Positions 27,067-37,984 of a stretch of 60,000 nt of DNA are shown piece by piece; positions within the stretch are counted from its first letter, which is position 1, and the number at the start of each line of letters is the position of its first letter. This DNA comes from Tubiluchus corallicola (lineage: Eukaryota > Priapulida > Priapulimorpha > Priapulimorphida > Tubiluchidae). The notes under the pieces were generated by a model. The model was not told the DNA's origin. It did not search any database and worked only from the letters and a program-made list of their open reading frames with translations. The position numbers were made by a program, and so were the translations under genes. Location: NCBI GenBank assembly GCA_030141605.1, contig JAQGDQ010000040.1, forward strand, positions 64,001 through 124,000, read 5' to 3'.

Positions 27067-27938
27067 CTTTAAAGACTGCAGATTTTGGTGGTCCCTAAAG
27101 TATTTCACATTCTGGAAATTTTATTGGCAATATTTAATTAGATAAGATAGTCTTAATTAGATAAGATTCTTTAAAATAAAACTGACTGACATAGTTATTA
27201 CAATTAGATGTAGTGTATTAAAAGTAAATTCATCAGCTGCAATGCACAACCGAAAGTGCAAAACATGTGACGGCAAAAGTCTATTAGCACTTGGAATAAT
27301 ACGCAAGGTGAAAATGTCAAGGAATAAAGATCTTTCAGATGAAGCAGAACTTTAATGATCAAAACACTGATGTAAACTTTTTATCATTACTACTAGGTAC
27401 TGCCATCTATAGGATACGACTGGGAAGTAAGAAATGAAAATTATGTACAATTTGGAAATTAAGATAATGGAAAAAAATTAATATTAACAAATCAGAATGT
27501 GGCTTCATTCTAGTAGCTCTCTCTTAAGATAATTTGCTGATATACTTGAATCACTACTACACTTATCAGACTGGAGTTCAACTACTTACTTATATTTGGT
27601 ATTATACTTTGGTCTTTAGCTTTGTTTTCACTTTATCAGCATTGTCAAGTACACTTTAACAAGCTAAAACAATATCACTATTTTGTTAATTAAATCCATT
27701 CTTAAATTCAATTTCATTACATCAAGAAAAAGGACAAATACATCGAGAAAACATAACTATAGAAATAGTTAGTTTGCTTTTAATAACACTACCACTTTTT
27801 TACATAGCAAACACTTCCTAAAAATTATTCAATTTACATTTTGCTGAATATAATGTGCATTCATTTGCACAGTAGTGTTGTTACTAAAGCGGAATTCAAA
27901 AATATATTTTAAATTTGAAAAAAAGTTTTGGGCAACCT

Positions 27939-28921
27939 GCTATTACACTTTCGCACCTCCTAGTTTTTCAGGCCTATTGTTTGTTTTCAAGCCTGCAGGC
28001 CAGAAAGCAGACCAACAGGCATAATATACACCATATTCCAATAATATTATTGGTTTTTAGGCCTTACAATTCCAGAAGTGTATTCCTTAAAGTCACACAT
28101 TACTTACCATCACCAACAAGCAAGAAGCTCCACGTGAATAACTGTGTTTACACTACTAATGCGCAATCGCTCTCGTGCAGTGACGTGTGTGGCCCTTAAC
28201 CTGTATTTTTAGTTTCTTTGCATAATTTATGATTATTATGGTTGCAGCCACGGGAGTTTGTATCGTATTACAGTGTTCCCTCGCCACTTCAAAAATATTA
28301 ATGTGAAATATTTATCGCGGTATCTTCGCTGTTTCGATGGCATCAGAATAGTGGTAGTGATGACGATAACGATAAAAATAACACTGCAATAATGGTGGTG
28401 ATAATGAGTATATAAAACTAAAATGCCATTATAATCCTGTGTCAGTCATTGTCTTTTCTTCAAAAGACTTCCCGAATTTTTTGTTTCTTCTTCACTGTAT
28501 AGTGAGACCCAAGCTCGCATATACGAGGAAATTATTTTAGACGACTACAGTTGTTTATCATTAATTTTATTTATTACTGTAGTATTATTAGATTATAAAA
28601 GTAAAGGTTTTTTCTTTATTTCGTAAATGCGGCTAAGATAAAAGTGTCACGTGCCTTTTAAGCTAGGCCCTGATAATGCATAGACTAGTACGAAATTCGT
28701 CACGTGACTACACACACAAACGTGATGGCGATACGAACTGTATAGTGTAGAACTGTGAATACAACGTAATTATTGGTAATTATACACTAAATATATGAGT
28801 AAATTACCACGAGATTAGCTTAAACATTCACTGATGACGTGAGAATAATAGAATAACGACCTACGAGCCTAGAAACGAGTAATAACCTAGAAAAAACTTG
28901 GAGGTGCGAAAGTGTAATAGC
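27939..28921. mobile_element. 983-bp element with perfect 22-bp terminal inverted repeats
   Basis: The left end (27939-27960) starts GCTATTACACTTTCGCAC. The right end (28900-28921) is its exact reverse complement over 22 bp, with partial matching continuing inward (AGTTTTT). No transposase ORF and no convincing target duplication (outside bases ACCT and GCCA differ). An internal TA follows CTAT at each end, so a TA-targeting superfamily is possible but unproven. It occupies most of the space between the REV3L start (27,066) and the hexokinase-like exon (28,925). Confidence 0.75.
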
Positions 28922-28924
28922 GCC

Positions 28925-29035
28925 ATGTGCGAGTTACCAGTTTCTACAGAAGTGCAAAATTACTTGAGAAATGATGTAAAACTACGTGAAATTGCAAAAC
29001 GTATGAGAGCCGAAATGGAAACTGGATTATTTGGT
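28925..29035 (+). CDS. Hexokinase-like first coding exon (orphan)
   Basis: The ATG at 28925 opens a 45-codon frame. Its segment LREIAKRMRAEMETGLFG resembles the N-terminal regulatory helix region of animal hexokinases, just before the conserved LPTFVR block. The frame then meets possible donors: GTGTAT at 29034 or, better, GTATGT at 29036. I searched the plus strand downstream by eye for LPTFVR- or DLGGTNFR-type exons and found none before HMGXB4. It may therefore be a stranded exon of a broken gene, a duplicated exon or a chance match. If real, it is divergent from REV3L. Confidence 0.4.
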
Positions 29036-29039
29036 GTAT

Positions 29040-31230
29040 GTGCACGCATGAAAACTTAACTATATGAGAGTTGGCAAGTCTGAACGAACTTAACGAAGAA
29101 GCTTATTAATCACAATGTGATACCACCAATTATTTTGCATAAATTCATTACTCGAGCTTATACATGCTCAATAGTAAATTTCTTAAAAGAATCTGACATC
29201 GTGTGTCAATGGAATGGCATAATTACTTTTATATTGTTAAAAAACATAAAACAGCGTTTTCAAATTGTCCATTTGCTTCAGTACAGAGTTAAATAAATAA
29301 ATTTGTTAGATAAAACAATTCACATACTGACATAGGGTATTATGTTTACTTACTTATTTATGTTAGTTAATAAAACTAATACACTTATTAAGTGTAACAG
29401 CGCCTATTAATCTGCTAAACAGGCATTCCGTTAAGCTTAGCTTGAAATTGATACTTATAAATGTCAAACGAAAAACTGAAAAACATGCTTATTCTTGCAA
29501 CAGCGCTCTGAAATCAACCTCGATATGTGCAAAGATGTGCACAAAGCCAGTTTTGGCTAAAATCATTGCGGATATTTTTCTTTTCAGTCTGTCTTTATTT
29601 CCTTGAGAACTCTCGTTGGCTCCCAGCCAAGTTATGTGTGTAGTGTGTGTACTACATAAAAACTTTGCAATTAATATGTGCGCAAAAAATTAAAGTGTAC
29701 GTTTTTATAATAGCTACAAAACTCTTAATAGTAAAAGTATTCCACTTAAAGGAAAGTTCAAGCCTTCTGGGACAGTAAACTTATTACACTGTACACGAAA
29801 AATGTTAGAAGGATTTAGTAATAAAAGCCTTGTTTATAAGCGCATGGTGTAATTAGCAAAAATCAGTTTAAAGTCGTGATCACTTCATGTTTAGGCGCTC
29901 ACTTTTTGAATGCCCATTTTTCCACCAATGAAGTCGTTCAGTGGCTGTTCAAAGAAGAGCAGCACACAATCAATTTCCAACAAAAGTATAATAGGTTTTT
30001 ACATAAAAAATAAATACCAAATTATGTGATATTTTGCATGAACATTAGGTAAACTGCAGAAATTTTAATCAATTTAACGCGCGTGTAATTACAGAAATTA
30101 AGTCAGGGTGCACTGAAAAAAAGTCAAGAAGTCCCCCAGTTACACCACAATTTTTAAGCGAATGCATGGTGGCTACCGCTGTGCTTGAATATTTCTACAC
30201 AACATTAGTGTAAATTAACTTTATATTTTATAGAAACTTTTTGTGCAAATTTGTTTGTTATAGTTTCCCAAGTTTAAATCATAACAGCAAAATAAACCCA
30301 ACTATCTAATTTGTCCTTTCCTTTAAGCTCATTATGCCGTATGCTGTCAAACAAGCCACGCACTTGGTTTGTATATTTGGTGGACCCGAAGTCTGCCACT
30401 CTGGCACCATGCATTGCGTCAATAGAAAGTTTGTGAAATTTATAATAGGCAACTTGCAACATATAGTAGAAAAATTGAAGCTAAGATATATCACTCAGGT
30501 TTATGCCATCATCACACTGAAACTGCAATCCTGTTTATAATAATTTAACCTAAACTCTGAATTTGATAGAAAAAAGCTCAAAAATTCGTTTTGAAATATT
30601 GTGTCAATTAGCTGTCTTATTGCATACTGAGCTTCCAAATTAGCAGTAATGTTATGTAAAATTTAAACTATTTTAAAATTTCTCTTTCTTCCAATTTAAT
30701 TAAAATTTAGAGTATTATAGCTTTTATCAATAGAAGGTACCTACACATCACCACAAAATCGTTGTCTCATGAGTGCGTCAAATGGTAAAAATGCTTGAAC
30801 ATGATCTCTAGAGCTACTGCACCTGCTCTCATATTACTATCGCACATTATACAGCATGTAAATTATTGAGGTGGCTTGATGCTTAATAAGTTATGAAACA
30901 TCATGAAATGAATTCGGATAAGCAGAGTCATTTGAAACGTTTACTCTGAATGATGAATTGCACAGCAGGACCAATAATATCATTATTACTAAATAAGAAA
31001 GATTACACGAGGATCCTCCAGTGTAGCTCCACCCCAGCAATGGGAGGAAGTAAATACATATAATTAGTAATATTTAGCATACTTGCAGGCAGCAAGCAGG
31101 CTATACAGCCCAGCCTCATCCTAGCAAAGCGAATTTGGCTTATCCTGGCCGCTATATTAAAAGGAAGGGGGCACACTTGATCTGATTTTTTCTGATTTGT
31201 CTACCATACAGTTAAACTGTTTTAGGGATT
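29040..31230. other. Intergenic, nothing recognised
   Basis: AT-rich sequence with only short ORFs on both strands, including overlapping antisense frames at 30,274-30,540 with no family resemblance. No tandem array or terminal inverted repeat seen. Confidence 0.5.
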
Positions 31231-31234
31231 TGCT

Positions 31235-31309
31235 ACTCATGTGTTATCATAACATCTATATTAACCTATGGACTAAAGGTTAATTCAGATGTTATGATAA
31301 AATATGAGT
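31235..31309. repeat. Long imperfect hairpin, about 75 bp
   Basis: The arms CATAACATCTATATTAACCT and AGGTTAATTCAGATGTTATG pair with few mismatches. The pairing extends outward to ACTCAT/ATGAGT, leaving a loop of about 8 bases. It may be a foldback transposon end or a structured RNA; nothing else marks it. Confidence 0.6.
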
Positions 31310-31399
31310 TATGAAGCTAATTTGTTCTTTTGTAGCGTGAGGAAAAATTGTGCAAGTTACATTAAGCATAATTAGAAGTTAACTGGCCAACAGCAGGAT

Positions 31400-32000
31400 A
31401 AAGCATATTGATTAAACAGTGAAGGTCATACCATTTAGCATCTTGTACATTTGGATAGGTTTTTGACGTTTCCTTCCATTTCTTAATGGTATAAACAACA
31501 CTGTATTGTACAAAAGACTGTGGGAAGTACCCATGACAGCACCAGATGAAAACGAACTGCGTCTAGTTGCATCTCTTCAAGTTCATCAGAATAAGTGATC
31601 GAGCAATTATTCCAAACAAGCGTATTTTAAAACTGAGAGAATCAAACTACTTTTAAGGTTAAGTACCAATAGAGCCTTCCATTCAAGGATTTATTGATTC
31701 CTCGATTTGAGTAAATTGAAATGTGCTCTGGCTCTGCTAGGCATAGCAACATGCCCCCATGCACTGTTCATTATTGGAAAAGATTATAAGAAGGTGCTGA
31801 TCTGTTTCAGATACTGGTTCGGTATCAAAGAACAACGTAAACTGAAGTTGAATTCGAATAGCTCGTTTTTAGGCAATAATCAGTGATTCAGTTTTCTGAA
31901 TGTTGAAATTGACAAGCCATTGGCTGTATAGGCCAAATCATTTTTTTGAAGATCGTATTTTTTAATAAAATCGCAAAAGTCGCAGAGTTATCAATTGCAA
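31400..32000 (-). mobile_element. LINE reverse-transcriptase 3' part, broken
   Basis: Minus-strand reading gives a stretch like that following the RT active site (WLVNFNIQKTESLIIA, stop after it). Further downstream comes YACLEW, then NNCSITYSDELEEMQLDAVR in another frame, and finally RQKPIQMYKMLNG, the conserved near-C-terminal motif of many LINE ORF2 proteins. Order and strand are consistent with one 5'-truncated copy. It has many frameshifts. Confidence 0.7.
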
Positions 32001-32999
32001 CGAAGGGTTATCAATTGCAACGAATAGTCATGTTTGAGCATTAATATCAACTGCAACATCGTTGGTAAATATAACAAAGAGCTGCAGCAAATGCCTGAAA
32101 AAGGACTCCATGGAGCGACGTGTCAATGCGACGATAGGTATGCCAGTGTGGACGTAAAAAAGGTCCTTATTCTTTGGTAATATAGGTATCTATCAAAGAA
32201 TATGGACCACAGAAAGTCGGGAATAAACTGCGCAGCAGTTCGCGTAGTTAGTGTCGCCCTAGCAGCACAGCAGTACGGACTGTTGTTGTCAGGTACGCTA
32301 TAGCGCAAGCTGTTCGCGCTTCAGTGCGTACTGTAGCAGATGAATTGATGAGACCAGTCAAGCCAGGCCGGTTAACAGGCGCTCATAAATTGTTCAGCAG
32401 TGACTTGTGAAAACACAAATAAAAATATCTTTTTAAATATCCCAAGGATGCAGCCAGGTAATTATAATAAAATATTAATTACAACACAGTTTTGTAACTT
32501 TTGTTACAAGTTAAATATTTTGTACATTAAGCAAAGACTGCAAGGCCTACATCTCTCTTTGACGATTTATAGCAGCTGTTATATTTTTGAATATTATCTA
32601 AAGCAAAGCCTAGGTGCCAAGGGCAATCATTTTATATAGTTAAATATATAGGCTCAGCTTCATAGAATCTTTGTATGTAATAATGCATACATCATACATG
32701 TATGTGAGTGTGTGTGCATGGGTGTATCAAGACGTTACGAGCCTTAGGCTGGCAGTTCAGTCCTACTCATCTCTACTACTGTAATGATTATTTATATATG
32801 AAGCACCGTATGCAATTACTTGTTGTGCGAATGCGTGCATGTACGAATTATTTATATACAAACCTACAATATAATATATGTGTAATTACATAGATTAATT
32901 GCAGGGCACGTAAATGGGTACAATTTTTAATGTGCCAAATTAGCTACCTCGTATTGGAGTAAAACGACCAAGAAATAAACCTTCAACAAAAGGAAAGAA

Positions 33000-33000
<1 letters not shown>
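32000..33000. other. Intergenic, nothing recognised
   Basis: Contains a 20-bp tandem duplication around 31,987-32,024 (GTTATCAATTGCAACGAA twice) and a small GC-richer patch at about 32,215-32,400 without a recognisable product. Otherwise AT-rich. Confidence 0.4.
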
Positions 33001-33002
<2 letters not shown>

Positions 33003-33063
<61 letters not shown>

Positions 33064-33168
33064 ACCTCCCTCCCTCTCTCTGTCTCTCTTTCCCTCCCTT
33101 TCACTGTCTGTCTTCCTCTTCCTCTCCCTCTTTCTCTCTTTCTCTCTCTCTCCTTCCCTCTCTCTGTA
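33003..33168. repeat. (TC)n microsatellite
   Basis: Pure TC repeats from about 33,004 to 33,055, then interrupted C/T-rich sequence to about 33,168. The Arg/Glu-repeat ORF on the other strand is produced by this tract and is not a gene. Confidence 0.98.
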
Positions 33169-33199
33169 AGAGGGGGAGAGAAAAATCAATACATCAATA

Positions 33200-34610
33200 A
33201 AAAATGCATTGCTTTTTTACATAGTAGGCAGCCCATCACGCAGTCAGCTAGCCTCTTCCCTCAGGAAGAACAATAAAATTTTACTTACAAGAAAGCTGAA
33301 GAAGTATTTGCAAGTACATAATACAAACTTATTGCTACATTTTTTTCCTTTTCATTAAATGTTTTTAGTTTTTTTAAACTAATAATTGCTTTTAATTGAG
33401 ATATTGTTCTTTTATTAAAAAGGCAAAAGTGATTTTGGCTTATGGAAATTGCGCGTGTGCCAACATTATTGGTGAACTTAAGAATATTATTATTACAGTC
33501 AATGCGCCGCTCAAAATTTTTTAATCATCCGCCGTTTGATGCCGCCAGCATAGCCGCTAATCGCAAAAACGAAATACGTAACAATATAATTTCGTCACTC
33601 TCTCCTTTTACAATTTGTATATATGGTATATACTTATGAGCTTGCACGAAGATTTCTGGCATTGTTTATTGCTCAACTCAAGAGTCCTGACTTGAATAAG
33701 AAAAATAGTGAACGAATTATGTATTTTTGGGAGAAGTATGTGGAGATTTTGTTCGCAATTTTTTCTTATGATTGATCTAAAACTATCAGTCGCCACCCTG
33801 TCTCAGTACAGTTATAGTGAGTTTCGTATGGTCAAATATTGTATATCTATAATGGAATGAGACCAATTGAATTGATTTGGATTTATTTGAGTATTATACT
33901 AATTTTAAAAATTTATACTGTGTGTTGTAGAAAAGGAACAGTGTTCCTTTATATCCCATTATGGTTCCAAAATAATCTCATATAATCTAATCAGATGATC
34001 TTAGGTAGTGCACCAGCTTAGCAGTTACTAATCAAACCCTGAAAAACCTAGGTCTGAATTAGCAAGATTCGATCTGATTGATATTGTTCAGCAAATTCTG
34101 AGAAATGCAAATGAGCTTTCAAAAGGATCCAATTGGTTAAACAAAGTATTTATTTTTCCCTTTCGTACGAAATTAGAGCTAGAAAAATAGACTTATGGCA
34201 ATAGACAAATCCGTTTGACGTAAAGTAATGCGTATCTTTTACAATAGTAACCCTAGTGCCAGCAACTTTTTAGGCGCCCATGAGAGTGTGGCTCAAAGCC
34301 CTCATGCCAATCTGCTCAGAACACACAGTTCAGTGGTGCTGTAGCATGTTCTTCAAGATTTATATTCAGTCCCAATTTTCAGCAAGTCTGTGTAGCTTCC
34401 AAAAGTAATATAGTTCCTCGTGTCTCGCTCTTGGCTCATCAGGACATACGTGCAGCTGTGAATAATTTACCACTGTTGTCAATTCAAACCACAAATCAAT
34501 GACAAACAGATTTTGTAAATGATGAGTGTGCATATTGTAGAAATGTAAATAGGTGTGTGTGTGCCAATATAATTGTGTAAAAAATGTGCACCAAATTAAC
34601 ACTCAAAATG
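33200..34610. other. Intergenic, nothing recognised
   Basis: AT-rich. An ORF at 33,442-33,639 has no recognisable domain. No terminal repeats seen. Confidence 0.4.
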
Positions 34611-34639
34611 CAGGGCCTATTTACAGATATTTTATAATG

Positions 34640-35970
34640 TTCAGGGTCTTGTCACCAAGCAAACTGAATTCCTAACTTTTGTTAGCTCTACCCAAGCTGA
34701 TTTTATTACCATTTGCGAAACATGGCTCTCCGACAATGACGACAGCATTTCCGTTGTTCCACGTGGATATGAATTATATAGGATTGATTGTAGTGCTATT
34801 TTTCCTGGGGTGCTATATGGTGAAGTAATCTTTTAGTAAAGGCAGTTTGTTGCCCAAGAAATTAATAAATGAAGGCTGCTCTTGTCTGCTTATTTGGTGA
34901 AGCTAGTTTTTCTGATGACAGTCGCTTTGTAATTGATGTTTGCTATCGCTTTTCATACAGTGATTACATCCGAAGTTTCGACTTCTCTGAAGCATTAGTA
35001 AATGAGAGTATTTGCCATTCTTGTCATACGTTAGCTGATAGAGCAGGTATTTTGTGCGGCAATTTTAATTTTTCAAACATTTCATGGGAATGTCCAGTCC
35101 CATCATCAGCCTTAGAGAGGCAGTTTATTGATACCTTAAACATCATTAATTTTGTTGTTTCAACTGGTCAATTTCTGTACAAGGAAAGCTGACGTGCTTG
35201 ATTTAGTATTATGCAATTGTCCAGAACTCGTTTTGGTGACTGATTCTCCTGGGTTTTCTAAAAGTGATCACAATGTTTTTGTTGATATTACTATTGAAGC
35301 ATCTTTAAACCTGAAACTGGTAAATCCACATATCGTTCTGGTCAGCTGATTGGAAACCAATGCGACAGTATTTTAACTCTCTTGATTTACAATCTTTAAC
35401 AACCTGTCAATTAATGAGTCTTGGCATGTGTTTAAAGGTTGGTATTTGTATGCAATTCATAATTTCTTCCCTGTCAAAGCTCTTACAAGGAAATTTAAAT
35501 TTGTATGGATGAATAATGGCAACATTAAGAGACTGACAAGTAAGAAGCAGAAACTTTGGCAGTTGTACAAGAATTGCAATCTAAGCTGTGTGTATGATCA
35601 ATACCAGTTACCTGGTCACTGCAGTACACATGTCACCTTAGTTAACCAGCTTCAGAGGATTCACAGTCGTTGCCCACAAATTATGACTGACGGACAAGCT
35701 GAACTCATTCATTGTTTCAAAATTTTGATCGAGTTGACCATCTTGAGTAAAGATGACTTCTTCATCCCAACTCATCGCCAGTATGATCTAAGTGGATATT
35801 TGACGAAACTGTTCCAATGTTTCTATCATACTAACATAAGAGGCCACTTTTTCACCGAAAGAGTTATTCCCTGCTGGAATGCTTTGCCAGATGATGCGAT
35901 TAGTGCTCCAAATGTTAGTATTTTCAAAAGCAAATTGAGGGCTCAGCATCAAAGCCGTGTGGTTAGCTGA
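34640..35970 (+). mobile_element. LINE with endonuclease and tail but no reverse transcriptase
   Basis: Frames read in order as ADFITICETWLSDNDD, GNFNFSNISWE, then VLDLVLCN and FSKSDHNVF: the APE-type endonuclease with its GDFN-like and SDH motifs. Next comes the linker LTSKKQKLWQLYKN. The sequence then jumps near 35,600 to the extreme C-terminal region (LIHCFKILIELTILSKDDFF, FFTERVIPCWNALPDDAI). The reverse-transcriptase domain, normally several hundred residues here, is absent. Two frameshifts occur in the endonuclease part. An inactive, internally deleted copy. Confidence 0.82.
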
Positions 35971-35989
35971 GTTATTAAATTTGAAAGAT

Positions 35990-36645
35990 AAAGGAAAACG
36001 AATGTTAAATCTTAATCTTGTTGCTGTTAGCAAGTATGCTGTGGCATCATGACGTATAAAGCATCCATAAAGTGTGTTAATAAATATCCATAAATAATCC
36101 AAGACCACTTGACAAAGTAAGCACATGACAAAGTACAAAAGCTTTGGGAGTTTGGACTTTGGATGTACAGTATTTTTCTCAGAATTCATAAAACTACCCG
36201 CCTGACAAAGATCTAATGAGGCGTTTGGGGGTGGGACATCAAGAAGAACCACAAAAGGGGGCCGAAAAGGATGTCATAAAGTAAATGGTTAATTTTGCTG
36301 CCAAAATGCAACGACACTGCACTCTTTCAAAAAATGTCCAATCTGATACAAAGTTAGGTTGGGTAAGTAAAAATCAGACGACCTGTTCTGGATAATGGTC
36401 AAAAATGTTAAAAATTGCATCACATGGTCGGATTTAGCATATAATTGTATGTGACACTATCCTGCATTAAAGAACACCAAATCTGACGAGAATTGCAAGG
36501 ATAAAACAAAATTTTTACCAATCTCGATGCCAGAGTGGCTGAAAATTGCACTATAAAGTACATGGTTAATTTTGCTGCCAAAATGTCGGAGACGTTTTTT
36601 GTAGTCTTTCAAAATTTTCAGTCTCGATCTGGTGTGGGAGTAGTG
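35990..36645. other. Intergenic with a duplicated 32-bp block
   Basis: The block beginning TAAAGTAAATGGTTAATTTT occurs at about 36,278, and again at about 36,554 with one base changed, in direct orientation about 276 bp apart. No gene recognised. Confidence 0.5.
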
Positions 36646-36653
36646 CTCTAGAG

Positions 36654-37284
36654 CAGTGCTATTCACCAGGGGTGGACGGTCTACTTAAGGGTGGACCAAA
36701 TTTGGCTGAGGATGACCAGGGGTGGGCCAGCGGATTGGTGTGAACCAGGAACGCGGAATTCTAATCGCAATTCATATTGGCACTATTATTTGGCAAATGG
36801 ACATTTTCCCATAGGAAAAAAGTGTTGAGTTTTTCTTGTATGCCAGTTGAAGCAGCCACGTAAATGTGCATTATTAATGATAGTAATTATGAGTTGTGGA
36901 TGCACATGTGTATCTGGCTTCTAATCAGAAGAGCTTAACCATTGAGATACTATAAAACCACGACATCACCTAGTATCAAACTGTAACATAGCAACAATGG
37001 CAATAACAATGGCAATAGTACAAAAATGAATTTGATCTCCGAAACTGTAGTTAATTCTGTGACATGGCCACTATAATTAGCTATAAGTTAATTACAGTAG
37101 TACTCTTTCTGGACTCCACATAATTCTGCTTTATGGTTTTTTTACCAACAGTCAACTTATTTAATGCTTAAACTAATGCGAATCCTTAGTATTGATTCAT
37201 CTTAAGGCGGACCATACCTGTGGACCAATTCAGGAGTTAGGGTTCTTAGGGTAGTCCGGTCTGAAAAAAAGTTGAATAGCACTA
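36654..37284. mobile_element. hAT MITE, 631 bp, with exact 8-bp target duplication
   Basis: The left end CAGTGCTATTCACC and the right end, on the complement TAGTGCTATTCAAC, match at 12 of 14 bases. Both sides are flanked by CTCTAGAG (36646-36653 and 37285-37292), an exact 8-bp duplication that is itself a palindrome. Just inside each end is a GTGGAC / GGACTACC-type subterminal similarity. No ORF. Confidence 0.88.
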
Positions 37285-37292
37285 CTCTAGAG

Positions 37293-37930
37293 ACTCCTTG
37301 AGGGGCACAGTCAGAGCCAAGCTTTGGAAAAGGATGCAGAGAAGATAAGTAGTGGGAAGACCTCTGTCATTGGGAATTGAGCTGACTTCCTTGGAGTTGA
37401 AGAAAAGAACATACATTGTTGTTCAGTTTTTCTGTCTACAGTGTTCCATGACTCATTCACTATTACAGGACAAGTAGCAAGTCACCACTAATGAAAATGC
37501 AGTCCTGAGCAAACAACCACTGCCAGATTACCCCACAGTGTTTATCTCCTTGCATTCACGAGGAATTCGAAAGCTGCGTGATGTGGCAGCATGCAATCCA
37601 TGCAACCCAGTGAGGGTACAAGAAAAACATAGATTCACATTCTTGACAGTGATGTTGTTGTGCTGTGGCTATATCGTACACCCTTGAGAAATTTGACGAA
37701 GTGTGAGTTCTTTCAGTGCAGAAAGTTCTTTTCCATTTAGAGCAACCCACGACATGACCTACAACAAACATCTTGATTCTGGAATTAATAATTCTTACAT
37801 CTTTCATGCAATGTGGACTCCCTCCCCCGGAGTGGCATATTTTACCCTTGACCGAAGTTTTTTTGTTTTTTAATGTTATATATTTATATTATATAATAGC
37901 TATGTTGTTGAACTATTTTTTTGTCTACAG
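37293..37930. other. Region upstream of HMGXB4, probable 5' region
   Basis: Moderate-GC sequence with an unassigned minus-strand ORF at 37,556-37,807 that matches no family I know. A pyrimidine tract and CTACAG at 37,925-37,930 look like a 3' splice site leading into the HMGXB4 5' untranslated sequence. An upstream non-coding exon is therefore likely but not located. Confidence 0.4.
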
Positions 37931-37984
37931 GTTGAAAACTGGAGAGTTGTTTACGTATGTGTCATTATAGTGGAAACTGAAACA
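37931..37984 (+). other. HMGXB4: HMGXB4 5' untranslated segment of first coding exon
   Basis: Lies between a likely acceptor (CTACAG ending at 37930) and the ATG at 37985. The first ATG with a downstream frame matching the gene is [14 protein letters not shown]. Confidence 0.5.

Noticed and set aside
32983-33189. Arg/Glu-repeat ORF
   Set aside because: Produced entirely by the (TC)n microsatellite.
33442-33639. 65-codon plus-strand ORF
   Set aside because: No domain, no clear splice context and no family resemblance.
37556-37807. Cys/His-containing minus-strand ORF upstream of HMGXB4
   Set aside because: Cys and His spacing does not fit a known zinc finger, and no splice partners were found.
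29040-37900. Search for the remaining hexokinase exons
   Set aside because: No LPTFVR-, DLGGTNFR- or other hexokinase-like segment was found on the plus strand by eye.
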